Part shown: positions 8,649 through 17,780 of the stretch, one piece after another
Position numbering within the stretch: position 1 is the stretch's first letter
Layout: each line of letters starts with the position of its first letter
NCBI GenBank assembly: GCA_947176605.1
Contig: CAMWRH010000026.1
Coordinates: forward strand, 1 to 35,852
Source: an uncultured Porphyromonadaceae bacterium
GTDB lineage: Bacteria; Bacteroidota; Bacteroidia; Bacteroidales; Muribaculaceae
Reading direction: 5' to 3'
Length of the DNA stretch: 35,852 nucleotides
Program-made: the position numbers and the translations under genes
Notes under the pieces: generated by a model
The model's database searches: none
What the model was told of the DNA's origin: nothing
Seen by the model: the letters and a program-made list of their open reading frames with translations, nothing else

Positions 8649-9887
8649 TCACTCGGCCAGCCGGGCCGACACCACTTTTCTGTTATGCACCCGGATATCG
8701 AGACCGGTGCCATGTGGGAGCGAGGCATCAATGCCGTGCTGCTCAGGGGTTAGCCAGTAGTAAGTGCCCCGGCTGTCGGCCACACGCCATGCTGCAGGGG
8801 CGACGCGTCGTCGGCCGTAGCGGTCGGTCTCCTCGCGGCTTTCCTTATGATAATTCTTGGTCACTCGGATCTCGGGAAGCGACTGATACAGATAATCGGA
8901 GGCGTAATGCTCCACTCGCCGGTACATTGCTGCCGGATCTGCAGCCACGGTATCGGGCGGGAGCTGTCGCGAAAGTTCGGCATGACGGCGCGGCAGATGC
9001 CAGCCGTTGGCCTCATAGAGCCGTTTTACGGCATTCAGTTCCCAAAGGGAGTGGGTTGCCATCCCGGCATTATGCCATGCCTCAGCCATGGCCATGCGCA
9101 CCCGCCCCTTGTAGATATCCTGCCCCGGAGCCGAGAGCGCCATGTAAAGCAGGGCTATGCGCAGTCGCGGAGAGGCATCGTCCGCCAGCGCTCCGGCCAG
9201 ACGCGACCACAGGAAGAATTTCCCGGGAGCGGTAAGCACCGCCTGTTGCAGCAGCCTTTCCCCCTCTTCCCTTCTCCCGGCATCGATATGCAGGGCAGCC
9301 CTTTGGGCCAGGATGTTGCATGAATCGGCATATTCCTGCATTCCTCGCTCCATGACGGCCATGAAGTCGGCCGGAGGATCGGCCGAGGCGGAGGTGTGAT
9401 GCAGCTCGTCGCAATAGTGCGTGATTAGTTTCTCTACGGTGGAGCTCACGGGTCGGCCCTCATGCTCTTTGCGCCGCCAGTCGCCCGGGCGCAGGTTGTG
9501 CAGCCCCCACAGTGCGGTGAATCTGATCAATGAGAAGTCGCATTCGGCAGGGAGCTGTTTCCCGTTGAGGCGTGCGGCCATGGCGGCCTCACGCGATTCC
9601 TTGTACAGGCGTATGGCCTGTGTAAGTATCATGGAGTGCAGTTTGTGCGGACGCTGCACCTGCAGCTGCATGTAGCGTGCCAGCATCCGCTTGCGTCCGG
9701 TGATTTCCGTAGCCGCCGACTGATGGATGGCATAGTAGATGATCCATCCGAAGGGGTAATGGCTTTTCGGGGATAGGGCACCATTGTCGTGATACGGTGC
9801 CACTACGGCATATACGGCCAGTGCATCGCCGGCTTTGGCGCGGTCGACGCCATCGGATACCAGTCGTGTGAGTTCTTCAGGATTCAT
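8649..9887 (-). CDS. TPR-like helical protein with C-terminal small beta-barrel-like segment, unknown function
   Basis: A cytoplasmic protein of about 412 residues. Start 9887 (MNPEELTRL) is preferred over the longer ATG at 9950, because a near-perfect promoter (-7 element 9948-9955) overlaps that upstream ATG. The body is alpha-helical with TPR-like spacing, for example a stretch with LYSQR/LLQQAVLTAPGKFFLWSRLAG-type helices. The last about 70 residues are beta-rich (WRVADSRGTYYWLTPEQHGI, then VHNRKVVSARL), like an OB or S1/CSD-like barrel. I recall proteins of this shape being common in Bacteroidales and linked by some authors to TOTE-type conflict systems, but cannot confirm that here. It converges on the MGMT-like gene and follows gltB on the same strand with its own promoter, so it is probably not part of glutamate metabolism. 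Confidence 0.8.
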   Translation of the reverse strand: MNPEELTRLVSDGVDRAKAGDALAVYAVVAPYHDNGALSPKSHYPFGWIIYYAIHQSAATEITGRKRMLARYMQLQVQRPHKLHSMILTQAIRLYKESREAAMAARLNGKQLPAECDFSLIRFTALWGLHNLRPGDWRRKEHEGRPVSSTVEKLITHYCDELHHTSASADPPADFMAVMERGMQEYADSCNILAQRAALHIDAGRREEGERLLQQAVLTAPGKFFLWSRLAGALADDASPRLRIALLYMALSAPGQDIYKGRVRMAMAEAWHNAGMATHSLWELNAVKRLYEANGWHLPRRHAELSRQLPPDTVAADPAAMYRRVEHYASDYLYQSLPEIRVTKNYHKESREETDRYGRRRVAPAAWRVADSRGTYYWLTPEQHGIDASLPHGTGLDIRVHNRKVVSARLAE

Positions 9888-9947
9888 AGGCAGTGCGGTG
9901 TAAGGGTTATATACGCGGTGCATTATCGCACATTCGCATTCTGCTCC

Positions 9948-9979
9948 CAAATTTAGCTGATAATCACCACAATTACAAA
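9948..9979 (-). promoter_or_regulatory. Bacteroidetes-type promoter for the TPR-like gene
   Basis: On the minus strand TTTG (9979-9976), a 20-base spacer and TAAATTTG (9955-9948) fit the consensus exactly. It fixes the likely start codon at 9887, about 60 bases downstream. Confidence 0.75.
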
Positions 9980-10035
9980 TATTTCAGCCATATTTTCCAC
10001 ATTCCCGCATATTTCGGTTCCTTCGCTGACAGACA

Positions 10036-10076
10036 TCAGCCGCCTGCAGTGCACGGTGGCGGCTGCAGGCGGCTGA
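10036..10076 (-). terminator. Long GC-rich hairpin after gltB
   Basis: Perfect 14-bp arms TCAGCCGCCTGCAG (10036-10049) and CTGCAGGCGGCTGA (10063-10076) with a 13-base loop, 30 bases past the gltB stop. No T-run follows on the minus strand, so it may be a terminator or an mRNA 3'-end stabiliser. Confidence 0.55.
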
Positions 10077-10105
10077 AATATGGTGTATGTAATCTCTCCG
10101 TGCGG

Positions 10106-13100
10106 TCAGTCGGCTTTGGAGATTACTCGTTTGTATTCCGACGGGGTTACTTTGAGGAAGCGGGGGAGGTATTCGTCCCAGTTGGAAAGGATACGCCCGG
10201 CCAGCGCGCTTCCGGTATGGCGGTGATGCGCCGTGATGAGCTGCCGGAGTTCGCTTATCTCTTCGGGGTGCCGGAGGAGGGTGAGTTCCACGAGTTCCAT
10301 GTTGATGTTGGCATCGGCGTCTCCGGCGCTGTCGAGTATGTAGGCTATGCCGCCGCTCATGCCGGCGGCGAAGTTGCTGCCGATTTTGCCGAGCACCACC
10401 ACGCGGCCACCGGTCATATACTCGCAGGCATGGTCGTCGACACCCTCCACTACGGCTACCGCACCGCTGTTGCGCACGGCGAAGCGCTCGCCTACGCGGC
10501 CGTTGACATAGAGTTCGCCTGCGGTGGCACCGTAGAGCAGCGTGTTGCCGGCTATGGTGTTGAGTTCGGCCTCGAATGTGGCCTCTTTCGGGGGCACCAC
10601 CACGATGCGGCCGCCCGACAGACCTTTGCCCAGATAGTCGTTGGCCTCCCCTTCGAGGCGCAGCGAGATACCGCTGCAGAGGAATGCGCCGAAACTCTGT
10701 CCGGCCGCGCCGGTGAAGGTGAGCGAGATACTGCCGTCGGGCAGTCCGCGTCCGCCGGTAAGGCGGGTGACATGGCCGCTGAGCATCGTGCCGGTGGAAC
10801 GGTCGGTATTGATGATGTTCATCCCGAGGCTTACGGGCTGTCCGGTCTCGATGGCATTCCCTACGATGGAGAGTATGGCGTGGTCTTTTACCTGATCAAG
10901 GCGGTGATCCTGCGGAGTGGTGAAGTGCAGGTCGGCCTCGCCGGGAGCGGCGGGGGTGTGGAGCAGGCGGCTGAAGTCGAGTCCGGCGGCTTTGCCGGTG
11001 GCGGCATCACGGCGCAGGCGCAGCAGGTCGGCGCGTCCGGTGATTTCATCGAGCGAGCGGTAACCCATGTCGGCCAGACGCCGGCGCACCTCACGGGCCA
11101 TGAAGCGGAAGTAATTCACCACCCATTCGGCGCGCCCCGTGAATTTGCGGCGCAGTTCGGGATTCTGTGTGGCCACCCCTTTCGGGCAGCGGTTGGTGTG
11201 GCATATGCGGGCCATGCAGCATCCGAGCACCACGAGCGGAGCCGTGCCGAAGCCATATTCCTCCGCCCCGAGCATGGCGCTCACCAGCACATCGTGCGGA
11301 CTCTTGAGCTGACCGTCGGCCTGAAGGCGGAGTTTGCCGCGCAGGTTGTTGAGCACGAGGGTCTGCTGTATCTCGGCCAGTCCGATTTCCACCGGTACTC
11401 CGGCATGTTTCATCGAACTTGCCGGAGAGGCTCCCGTGCCGCCGTCGCATCCGCTTATCAGTATCTTGTCGGCCTTGGCCTTGGCCACTCCTGCCGCGAT
11501 GGTGCCTACGCCGCTTTCGGCCACGAGCTTTACGCTGATCTTGGCCGATGGGTTGATGTTCTTGAGGTCGAAGATGAGCTGGGCCAGGTCTTCGATCGAA
11601 TATATGTCGTGGTGCGGAGGGGGTGAGATAAGGGTGATACCGGGGAGCGACCGGCGTGTGCGGGCTATCATCTCGTCGACCTTGAAGCCGGGCAACTGTC
11701 CCCCTTCGCCGGGTTTGGCCCCCTGCGCCACTTTGATCTGTATCTCATCGGCATTTACCAGATATTCCGCATCCACGCCGAAACGGCCCGAGGCCATCTG
11801 GCGCACGCTGCTGCGGGCCGACGTGCCGTCGGGGCGCGGCGCGTTGCGGGCCGGGTCTTCGCCACCTTCGCCGCAGTTGCTCATGGCGCCGATACTGTTC
11901 ATGGCCACTGCCAGGGTCTCGTGGGCCTCGCGGCTGATGGCTCCGAATGACATCGCTTCCACGCAGAAGCGGCGCATGATATCCTCTTCGCTCTCCACTT
12001 CATCCACGGCGACCGGCTCACGGTCGGATACCACCTCCATCAGGTCGCGCAGGAAGTGGGGATGCTCCTTCTGCTCCACAAGGGCGGCATATTCACGGAA
12101 TTTGGCGAAGTCCCCCTGCGAGGTGGCTTCCTGGAGTGCCTTTACCACGGCGGGATTCCAGGCATGTGCCTCGCCGTCGCGGCGGTAGCGGTAATTGCCG
12201 AAATCCTCGGGCACAGCTTCCGTCTCTCCGGCACCGGCATTATCCGCATCATCGGCAAATGCGCGGCGATGGGCGGCGATTACCTCAGCTGCCACATCCT
12301 CTATCCCGATGCCGTCTACAGCCGAAGGGGTGCCGGGCATGTAGCGCCCCAGAAGGCGCTGCCCCACCCCGAGGGCCTCGAAGAGGGCGCAGCCGCGATA
12401 ACTGCGCACGGTGCTGATACCCATCTTCGACATGATCTTGAGCATACCTTTGTTGACGGCCTTGATGTAATGCTGCTCGGCCCCTTCGAAGTCGAGCTGC
12501 AGCTCTTTGCGGTCAACGAGGTCTTTGAGTATGGCGAATGCCATGTAGGGATTGACGGCGCTTGCGCCGTAACCCATCAGCAGGGCCACGTGCATCACTT
12601 CGCATATCTCGCCGCTCTCTACGATGATGGCTATCTGCGAGCGCTTGGCGCGGCTCACCAGATGCTGATGCACTGCCGAGAGGGCCAGCAGCGAGGGTAT
12701 CGGAGCCATGCGCTGACTGACGTTGCGGTCGGAGAGCACCATGTAGTTGTAGCCCCCGTCTACGGCGGCCTCGGCATCACGGCAGAGCAGGTCGAGTGCG
12801 CGCTCCATGGCCACCACTCCCCCTTCGGCCTCGAAGAGCATGGGGAGTGTGATGGTGCGGAATCCTTTGTATTGCAGGTGGCGCAGCATGTCGAGTTCGC
12901 CGTCGCTGATCACGGGCGACGACATCATCACGACCTTGCACAGGTCGGCCGTGGGGCGGAGTATGTTTTTGCTTACCGAACCTACATAGCTTGTGAGCGA
13001 CATGACGCTCTGCTCGCGTATCGGGTCGATGGGGGGATTGGTGACCTGGGCAAACTGCTGGCGGAAGTAGTTGAAAAACCTCTGCGGCATACGCGACAGC

Positions 13101-14608
13101 ACTGCCGGAGGAGCATCGTTGCCCATCGAGGCCACGGGTTCCTGCGATGTGGCGGCCATGGGTTTGATGATGAGTTCCACATCCTCGCGGTTGTAGCAGA
13201 AGGCGCGCATGAGGCGCTCGCGGTCGGCCACTTCGTGGCTCACCTTGCGCCCGCTCTGCAGTTCGCTGAGCACGATGCGTCCGTCTCTGAGCCATTCGGC
13301 ATACGGGAGGCGCGACGCGAGGTCATGCTTTATCTCGGCATCGGCGTATACACGCCCCTCTTCGGTATCCACCATCAGGAGTTTGCCGGGCTTCAGGCGC
13401 CCTTTGCGCTCTATTTCGGCAGCCGGGATATCAGGCACTCCGGCCTCGGAGGCTATTATCATCTCGCCGGATTTGGTGACGGTGACGCGTGCCGGACGCA
13501 GTCCGTTGCGGTCGAGCATACCTCCGGCATATCGTCCGTCGGAGAATATGATGGCGGCCGGACCGTCCCACGGGGCCATGAATATGGAGTGGTATTCGTA
13601 GAATGCCTTGAGGCGGCGGGAGAGTGAGTTGTGTTCGGTGCAGCTTTCGGGCACGAGCATGGCCAGTGCGTGCGGCAGTTCCATGCCGGAGCGGATGAAG
13701 AATTCGAGGGCGTTGTCGAATGAACCGCTGTCGCTCATCGATGGCTGTATCACCTGCCCTATCTGCTGCATCTCCCCCTCTTCGTCGGCGGCTATCACGG
13801 CTTCGCGGGTCGACATCCAGAAGCGGTTGCCGCGAATGGTGTTGATTTCGCCGTTGTGGCCGATGAAGCGGAAGGGCTGTGCGAGGCGCCACTGGGGGAA
13901 GGTGTTGGTGGAGAAGCGTGAATGCACCAGGGCTATGGCACTGGTGAAGTACGGACTCTGAAGGTCTTTGAAGTATAGCCGCAGCTGGCGCGAGGAGAGC
14001 ATCCCTTTGTAGATGAGGGTGCGGGTGGAGAGGCTCACTATGTAGCACCCTTCTTTGTCGGCGATAGCGTCGGATTCGAGCACTGCCTGCTCGATGCGTT
14101 TGCGGATTATGTAGAGGAGGCGTTCGAGCCGCTCGCGGTTGTCGCTCCCTACGATGAAGAGCTGCCGGATTACGGGTTCGGTGGCCAATGCGTCGGGTCC
14201 GAGCACTGAACTGTCTACGGGCACGTCGCGTGTGTGCATCAGGAAGAGTCCCTGTGCCTTTATCTCGCGGTCGATTATCGCTTCGAAGGCTTTACGGTCG
14301 CTTTCTTCGCGGGGCATGAACACCATCCCCACGCCGTAGCGCCCTTTCTCGGGGACGGGGATACCGTTGAGCAATATATATTCGTGGGGTATCTGCACCA
14401 TTATTCCGGCTCCGTCGCCGGTAAGGTTGTCGGCTCCTTCGGCTCCTCGGTGAGCCATATGCTCGAGCACCTTAAGACCCTGGTCTACAATCGAATGATG
14501 TTTACTTCCATCTATCTTCACCACCAGTCCTACGCCGCATCCGTCGTGCTCGTAGGCAGGTGAATATAAACCTTTGTCAGATATAGCCCTATTACCAATC
14601 TTTTTCAT
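10106..14608 (-). CDS. gltB: Glutamate synthase large subunit
   Basis: About 1500 residues, full length for GltB, which makes glutamate from glutamine and 2-oxoglutarate. Domains in order are: class II glutamine amidotransferase starting at the cysteine in EHDGCGVG (propeptide of about 23 residues); central domain; FMN-binding synthase domain with GEGGQLPGFK-type and PPPHHDIYSIEDLAQLI stretches; the 3Fe-4S cysteines in GCCMARICHTNRCPKG (C-x5-C-x4-C); and the GXGXG beta-helix at the C-terminus. Two starts are possible, 14626 and 14608. The promoter's -7 element ends at 14638, which would leave almost no leader for 14626, so 14608 (MKKIGN) is preferred. No gltD follows: the downstream gene is unrelated with its own promoter. 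The electron-donating partner must be encoded elsewhere, or the enzyme uses ferredoxin. Confidence 0.96.
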   Translation of the reverse strand: MKKIGNRAISDKGLYSPAYEHDGCGVGLVVKIDGSKHHSIVDQGLKVLEHMAHRGAEGADNLTGDGAGIMVQIPHEYILLNGIPVPEKGRYGVGMVFMPREESDRKAFEAIIDREIKAQGLFLMHTRDVPVDSSVLGPDALATEPVIRQLFIVGSDNRERLERLLYIIRKRIEQAVLESDAIADKEGCYIVSLSTRTLIYKGMLSSRQLRLYFKDLQSPYFTSAIALVHSRFSTNTFPQWRLAQPFRFIGHNGEINTIRGNRFWMSTREAVIAADEEGEMQQIGQVIQPSMSDSGSFDNALEFFIRSGMELPHALAMLVPESCTEHNSLSRRLKAFYEYHSIFMAPWDGPAAIIFSDGRYAGGMLDRNGLRPARVTVTKSGEMIIASEAGVPDIPAAEIERKGRLKPGKLLMVDTEEGRVYADAEIKHDLASRLPYAEWLRDGRIVLSELQSGRKVSHEVADRERLMRAFCYNREDVELIIKPMAATSQEPVASMGNDAPPAVLSRMPQRFFNYFRQQFAQVTNPPIDPIREQSVMSLTSYVGSVSKNILRPTADLCKVVMMSSPVISDGELDMLRHLQYKGFRTITLPMLFEAEGGVVAMERALDLLCRDAEAAVDGGYNYMVLSDRNVSQRMAPIPSLLALSAVHQHLVSRAKRSQIAIIVESGEICEVMHVALLMGYGASAVNPYMAFAILKDLVDRKELQLDFEGAEQHYIKAVNKGMLKIMSKMGISTVRSYRGCALFEALGVGQRLLGRYMPGTPSAVDGIGIEDVAAEVIAAHRRAFADDADNAGAGETEAVPEDFGNYRYRRDGEAHAWNPAVVKALQEATSQGDFAKFREYAALVEQKEHPHFLRDLMEVVSDREPVAVDEVESEEDIMRRFCVEAMSFGAISREAHETLAVAMNSIGAMSNCGEGGEDPARNAPRPDGTSARSSVRQMASGRFGVDAEYLVNADEIQIKVAQGAKPGEGGQLPGFKVDEMIARTRRSLPGITLISPPPHHDIYSIEDLAQLIFDLKNINPSAKISVKLVAESGVGTIAAGVAKAKADKILISGCDGGTGASPASSMKHAGVPVEIGLAEIQQTLVLNNLRGKLRLQADGQLKSPHDVLVSAMLGAEEYGFGTAPLVVLGCCMARICHTNRCPKGVATQNPELRRKFTGRAEWVVNYFRFMAREVRRRLADMGYRSLDEITGRADLLRLRRDAATGKAAGLDFSRLLHTPAAPGEADLHFTTPQDHRLDQVKDHAILSIVGNAIETGQPVSLGMNIINTDRSTGTMLSGHVTRLTGGRGLPDGSISLTFTGAAGQSFGAFLCSGISLRLEGEANDYLGKGLSGGRIVVVPPKEATFEAELNTIAGNTLLYGATAGELYVNGRVGERFAVRNSGAVAVVEGVDDHACEYMTGGRVVVLGKIGSNFAAGMSGGIAYILDSAGDADANINMELVELTLLRHPEEISELRQLITAHHRHTGSALAGRILSNWDEYLPRFLKVTPSEYKRVISKAD

Positions 14609-14637
14609 AAATACCTTTTTAAACATCAGTATGAGCG

Positions 14638-14669
14638 CAAAGTTACAAAAAATATTTCACTTTGACCAA
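14638..14669 (-). promoter_or_regulatory. Promoter for gltB
   Basis: On the minus strand TTG (14669-14667), a 21-base spacer and TAACTTTG (14645-14638) match the Bacteroidetes pattern immediately upstream of gltB. Confidence 0.7.
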
Positions 14670-14813
14670 CTAATTATTGAAAAACACCATTTTCCGCCTT
14701 CCGGCATTCCGCTGTCCCGCATGTATACACCCGGGATCCGATTCACACTGACTCCCGAATATGGGAGATAATGACCATAAATCCGCTTAATATATGTTTC
14801 ACGACATTTTTTA

Positions 14814-14843
14814 TTGCCATGTCAGAATAATCAACTAAATTTG
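14814..14843 (+). promoter_or_regulatory. Promoter for the rhuM-like gene
   Basis: TTG at 14814-14816, a 19-base spacer and TAAATTTG at 14836-14843, about 65 bases upstream of the RhuM start codon. The rest of the gap from 14670 to 14910 shows nothing else convincing. Confidence 0.7.
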
Positions 14844-14910
14844 CATGATTCATCGGCAATGCCAGCTAAGTAAGTCTTGACATTACTCAACCAAAAATCC
14901 CTTAACTTCA

Positions 14911-15462
14911 ATGGCTGACAACATGGCTAAGGAAATACAGTTTATTCTATATAATCTGCCCGACAATTCGGGGGCAGTTCAGGCTATCGTTCATGATGAA
15001 ACGCTATTCCTGACACAAAAGTCCATGGCTGAGCTCTTCGGGGTTGAAGTCAACACTATAAATTATCATCTTAAAGAGATATACTCTTCAAATGAGTTGA
15101 CCGAGGATTCAACTATTCGAAAAATTCGAACAGTTCAAACCGAAGGAAATCGTCAAGTTGAACGCGAAAGAGCTTTTTATTCTCTTGATGCGATTATCAG
15201 TGTCGGATACCGCGTTAACAGCCGGAAAGCCACTAAGTTCCGCCAATGGGCTACCCGCGTACTTAACGAATTTATCCGCAAGGGGTTCGTGCTTGACGAT
15301 GATCGGCTGAAGCAGGGGAATGCGGTATTCGGGCGCGATTATTTCCGTGAACTCTTGGAGCGGGTGCGCTCTATACGTGCCAGCGAGCGCCGCATATGGC
15401 AGCAGATAACCGACATATATGCCAACGCTACCAAAAAAGCGGCTGATTGTCTTGCATTTTAG
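14911..15462 (+). pseudogene. Truncated RhuM-family protein
   Basis: A 183-residue open frame matching the N-terminal part of the virulence RhuM family. Recognisable stretches are FILYNLPDNSGAVQAIVHDE, LTQKSMAELFGVEVNTINYH, an AFYSLDAIISVGYRVNSRKA segment and FRQWATRVLNEFIRKGFVLD. Family members normally run to about 330 residues, continuing after the RIWQQITDIYA region with a second conserved half. Here that half is missing and the frame ends with NATKKAADCLAF. The N-terminal part is an intact Bro-N/KilA-N-like helix-turn-helix fold and may still be made, since it has a good promoter. RhuM genes are usually found in genomic islands or with restriction genes, so this looks like the residue of a mobile insertion. 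The start could also be 14923 (MAKEIQ). Confidence 0.75.
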
Positions 15463-15482
15463 CGGCTCTTTTCCTACATTTG
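15452..15482 (+). promoter_or_regulatory. Promoter for the AIM24-like gene, inside the truncated rhuM end
   Basis: TTG at 15452-15454, a 20-base spacer and TACATTTG at 15475-15482. The -33 element lies inside the last codons of the truncated rhuM. The rhuM reading frame therefore ends within the promoter of the next gene, consistent with a deletion junction close by. Confidence 0.7.
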
Positions 15483-15542
15483 CATTCTTATTTGTCTCTC
15501 TCTTTTAGACGGCTATTTCCGTTGCCGCTCCTCTATCGGGGA

Positions 15543-15603
15543 GGGTGAACGGGAGAGGCACCGCGCTACATGGCACTGACTCCCGCAGCCACGTGCCTGA
15601 CCC
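15543..15603 (+). other. Foldable 5' leader with possible pseudoknot
   Basis: Transcription from 15490 or so gives about 150 bases of leader before the AIM24-like gene. Within it GGGT (15543-15546) can pair with ACCC (15600-15603), and CGGGAG (15550-15555) with CTCCCG (15580-15585). GGCAC (15557-15561), or a second copy at 15572-15576, can pair with GTGCC (15593-15597). The last pairing crosses the second, giving a pseudoknot with two alternative partners. I do not recognise a known riboswitch class. Confidence 0.35.
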
Positions 15604-15636
15604 GCTTATCATGACTTTTACCAACACCCCTTTCTT

Positions 15637-16260
15637 ATGAATTGCAAACTTATTGGCAGCTTCGTGAAGCATCTGGAAGTGGAACTCGCCCCCGGGGAGG
15701 AGTTCTTTGCCGAGCGTGGCTCGATGATATATATGGAGGAGGGTATCGAACTCCTCTCTGAATTCAACGGCAACTCTCTGACACGTATCCTGGGAGCGAA
15801 ACTCTCGGGGGAGTCGCTGATGATACTGCGGTTTGTCAACCGCTCCCACCGCCCCTGCCGCCTCGTGTTGGGGAGCAACGGGGGGATGATACACCTCAAG
15901 CTCGACGGGCGGCAGCTCATCTGCCGCCGGGGAGCTTATGTGGCTTCGAGCCGTAAGGTGAATGTGACCGCGCAGCTCTCCATCGCCGGTCTGATCGGCG
16001 GAATGGGTGCCCTGCTGCAGCGTGTGGAGGGCAACGCCACGGTGTTTCTGGCCTGTCTGGGCGATCCGATCATAATAGATCTGCAGCCGGGTCAGAGCAT
16101 CCGGATTGACGAGGACCATTTCCTGGCCACCGACGGCATACCGGAAAGCCGGCTGTCGGTAAAATGGTCGCTTCAGAATGTGATCGGAGGCGAGGGGGTG
16201 AGTTTGCTCACCGCCATAGGGCCGGGCAGAGTGTACCTCAACCCGGGCAAACTCGTCTGA
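15637..16260 (+). CDS. AIM24 / TIGR00266-family protein
   Basis: A 207-residue, soluble, beta-rich protein of the AIM24 family (double-stranded beta-helix fold; TIGR00266 in bacteria). Characteristic features are the opening pattern LEVELAPGEEFFAERGSMIYM, a central GLIGGMGALLQRVEGNATVFL stretch, LQPGQSIRIDEDHFLATD, and a Gly-rich GPGRVYLNPG end. Its biochemical role is unknown. Bacterial members often sit near stress-related ter or membrane genes. It has its own promoter and a leader of about 150 bases. A TerB-like gene starts 59 bases downstream on the same strand, probably in the same transcript. Confidence 0.9.
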   Translation: MNCKLIGSFVKHLEVELAPGEEFFAERGSMIYMEEGIELLSEFNGNSLTRILGAKLSGESLMILRFVNRSHRPCRLVLGSNGGMIHLKLDGRQLICRRGAYVASSRKVNVTAQLSIAGLIGGMGALLQRVEGNATVFLACLGDPIIIDLQPGQSIRIDEDHFLATDGIPESRLSVKWSLQNVIGGEGVSLLTAIGPGRVYLNPGKLV

Positions 16261-16319
16261 CCCGACGCGCCAACATCACCTCACTTACACCTTTTCCACA
16301 AACTCTACACCACACATCA

Positions 16320-17711
16320 ATGCAACGAATACACCGCATAGCGATAGCACGCATTTTTTCCGACCTTATCAAGGCCGACCGCATAATCGACACCGGCGAG
16401 ATGGACTGCTGGCAGCGCGTCTGCGACCGCTACTCCATCGACAGCCAGGTGCAGATCGAAGCCCGCTCCATGTCGCTCGGGGAGGCTATCTCCACAATCG
16501 CTTCTGCCGATGAGACCGGACTGGGATCCGACCTGCTCGGCGACTGCCGCAGCATGACGGTCAGCGACGGTTTCTGCGCACATTCGGAAGCCCTGCTGAT
16601 GATCGCCCTGAAACTCTGCCTTAATGAAAACGCCACCGAGAATGCCGAAGTAATCTCCATCCCGAAGGCTGATTTCAATATCGACACTGCTACGGCTATC
16701 TATATCGAGAACAGCTGCGATGAGGAAATCAACGAGGCCATCCGCACCAATCACCGCGTCATCTTCAAGGAGATGCAGCTGGCCGGTCTGCATTTCATCT
16801 ATCTCCCCTATATCATCGACCATTACCGCCGCACGGAGCGCGAACTGTTCTGCCGCATACTTTCGTTTCTGTCGCCGTCCATGACTCCGCAGCGCATCGA
16901 TGAGACCTACGAGAAACTGATGGACATGACCACAGCCGTCTTCTGCAAGGATATACTGTGCAACCGCTGCGGCATTTCGGCACTGCGTTCCACCTACCCC
17001 TCGCTGCTGATCAAGATCAGCAATAATTTTGTCGACGAGGCGCCATATTCCAACTATCTGCGCATAGAGGTGGCCGAGGATATCGTGCAGACGGTGCAGG
17101 CGCTTGTGGATGCGTTTACTGATATGCTGAGCAGCGACGTATATGTGGTCAATTCATCGGAGGAGAAGGACAATCAGTTTCATTATCACGGTTTCTACAA
17201 GCAGTTGCTTGATATCTTCCTGGTGCGCCGGAATGTGCGCAGCCATATCCTGCTGAATCCCTATACGGGGGAAATCAGGTTTCCGGATATCGACACGACG
17301 CTTACCGGAGTGCACCGCCGCGAGCGTGCCCTCTACACGCTGCTGCTCTGCAGGGGCGACGAGGGGCTGAATTTCAATATGCCCAAGGGGAAGGGTACCC
17401 GCGCCCGCTATGAGCAGCGCCTCGACCGCATTCAGAAGCAGTATGCCGAAATCTACGGTCTGTTCGGAGGAAATCCTCAACTGACACCCGACCTCCGGGT
17501 GCCCGAAATCCGGCGCCCCATATTCGCCTGCCTGAAGCGCGAGCTGAAGAAGCTGACCTCACTTTATAATCCCGAGGATTATAATGTGACGTGCGGACCT
17601 GACAAGATATACCGTGTGGCCATCGAGCGCGAACTTGTGAAGGCCGTGGATTTCGCATCATCCGAACCCGTGCCGCTCACCGAATCTGAGATATTCCGCC
17701 GCGCCAACTGA
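16320..17711 (+). CDS. TerB-like domain protein
   Basis: A 463-residue cytoplasmic protein. The N-terminal about 130 residues look like a TerB-type acidic helical bundle: RIFSDLIKADRIIDTGEMDC, then a long helix around SMSLGEAISTIASAD, and SEALLMIALKLCL. TerB domains occur in tellurite/stress systems and in proteins that associate with membranes. The middle and C-terminal parts are not recognised; the region around residues 345-400 (RERALYTLLLCRGDEGLNFN) and the Arg-rich segment after it could be a winged-helix module. Start 16320 was chosen because the longer frame overlaps the upstream gene and lacks sensible sequence. It follows the AIM24-like gene closely, so both probably act in one process, which cannot be named from sequence. 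Confidence 0.8.
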   Translation: MQRIHRIAIARIFSDLIKADRIIDTGEMDCWQRVCDRYSIDSQVQIEARSMSLGEAISTIASADETGLGSDLLGDCRSMTVSDGFCAHSEALLMIALKLCLNENATENAEVISIPKADFNIDTATAIYIENSCDEEINEAIRTNHRVIFKEMQLAGLHFIYLPYIIDHYRRTERELFCRILSFLSPSMTPQRIDETYEKLMDMTTAVFCKDILCNRCGISALRSTYPSLLIKISNNFVDEAPYSNYLRIEVAEDIVQTVQALVDAFTDMLSSDVYVVNSSEEKDNQFHYHGFYKQLLDIFLVRRNVRSHILLNPYTGEIRFPDIDTTLTGVHRRERALYTLLLCRGDEGLNFNMPKGKGTRARYEQRLDRIQKQYAEIYGLFGGNPQLTPDLRVPEIRRPIFACLKRELKKLTSLYNPEDYNVTCGPDKIYRVAIERELVKAVDFASSEPVPLTESEIFRRAN

Positions 17712-17780
17712 GCAGGCGCATCATGGGAGGGCGCATCAAAAGTTTCTCCCGGATCGGCGCATGAATTTAAGATAAGGCAC

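Noticed and set aside
9893..13627. Two long plus-strand frames (577 and 523 codons) opposite gltB
   Set aside because: gltB is certain on the other strand; the frames are rich in His, Gly and Ala with no recognisable motif.
14574..14771. 65-codon frame between gltB and rhuM
   Set aside because: It begins inside gltB, covers its promoter and has no meaningful sequence.
15490..15636. Possible cobalamin-type riboswitch before the AIM24-type gene
   Set aside because: The leader folds but lacks the B12-box consensus, and the gene has no link to cobalamin; kept only as an unclassified structured leader.
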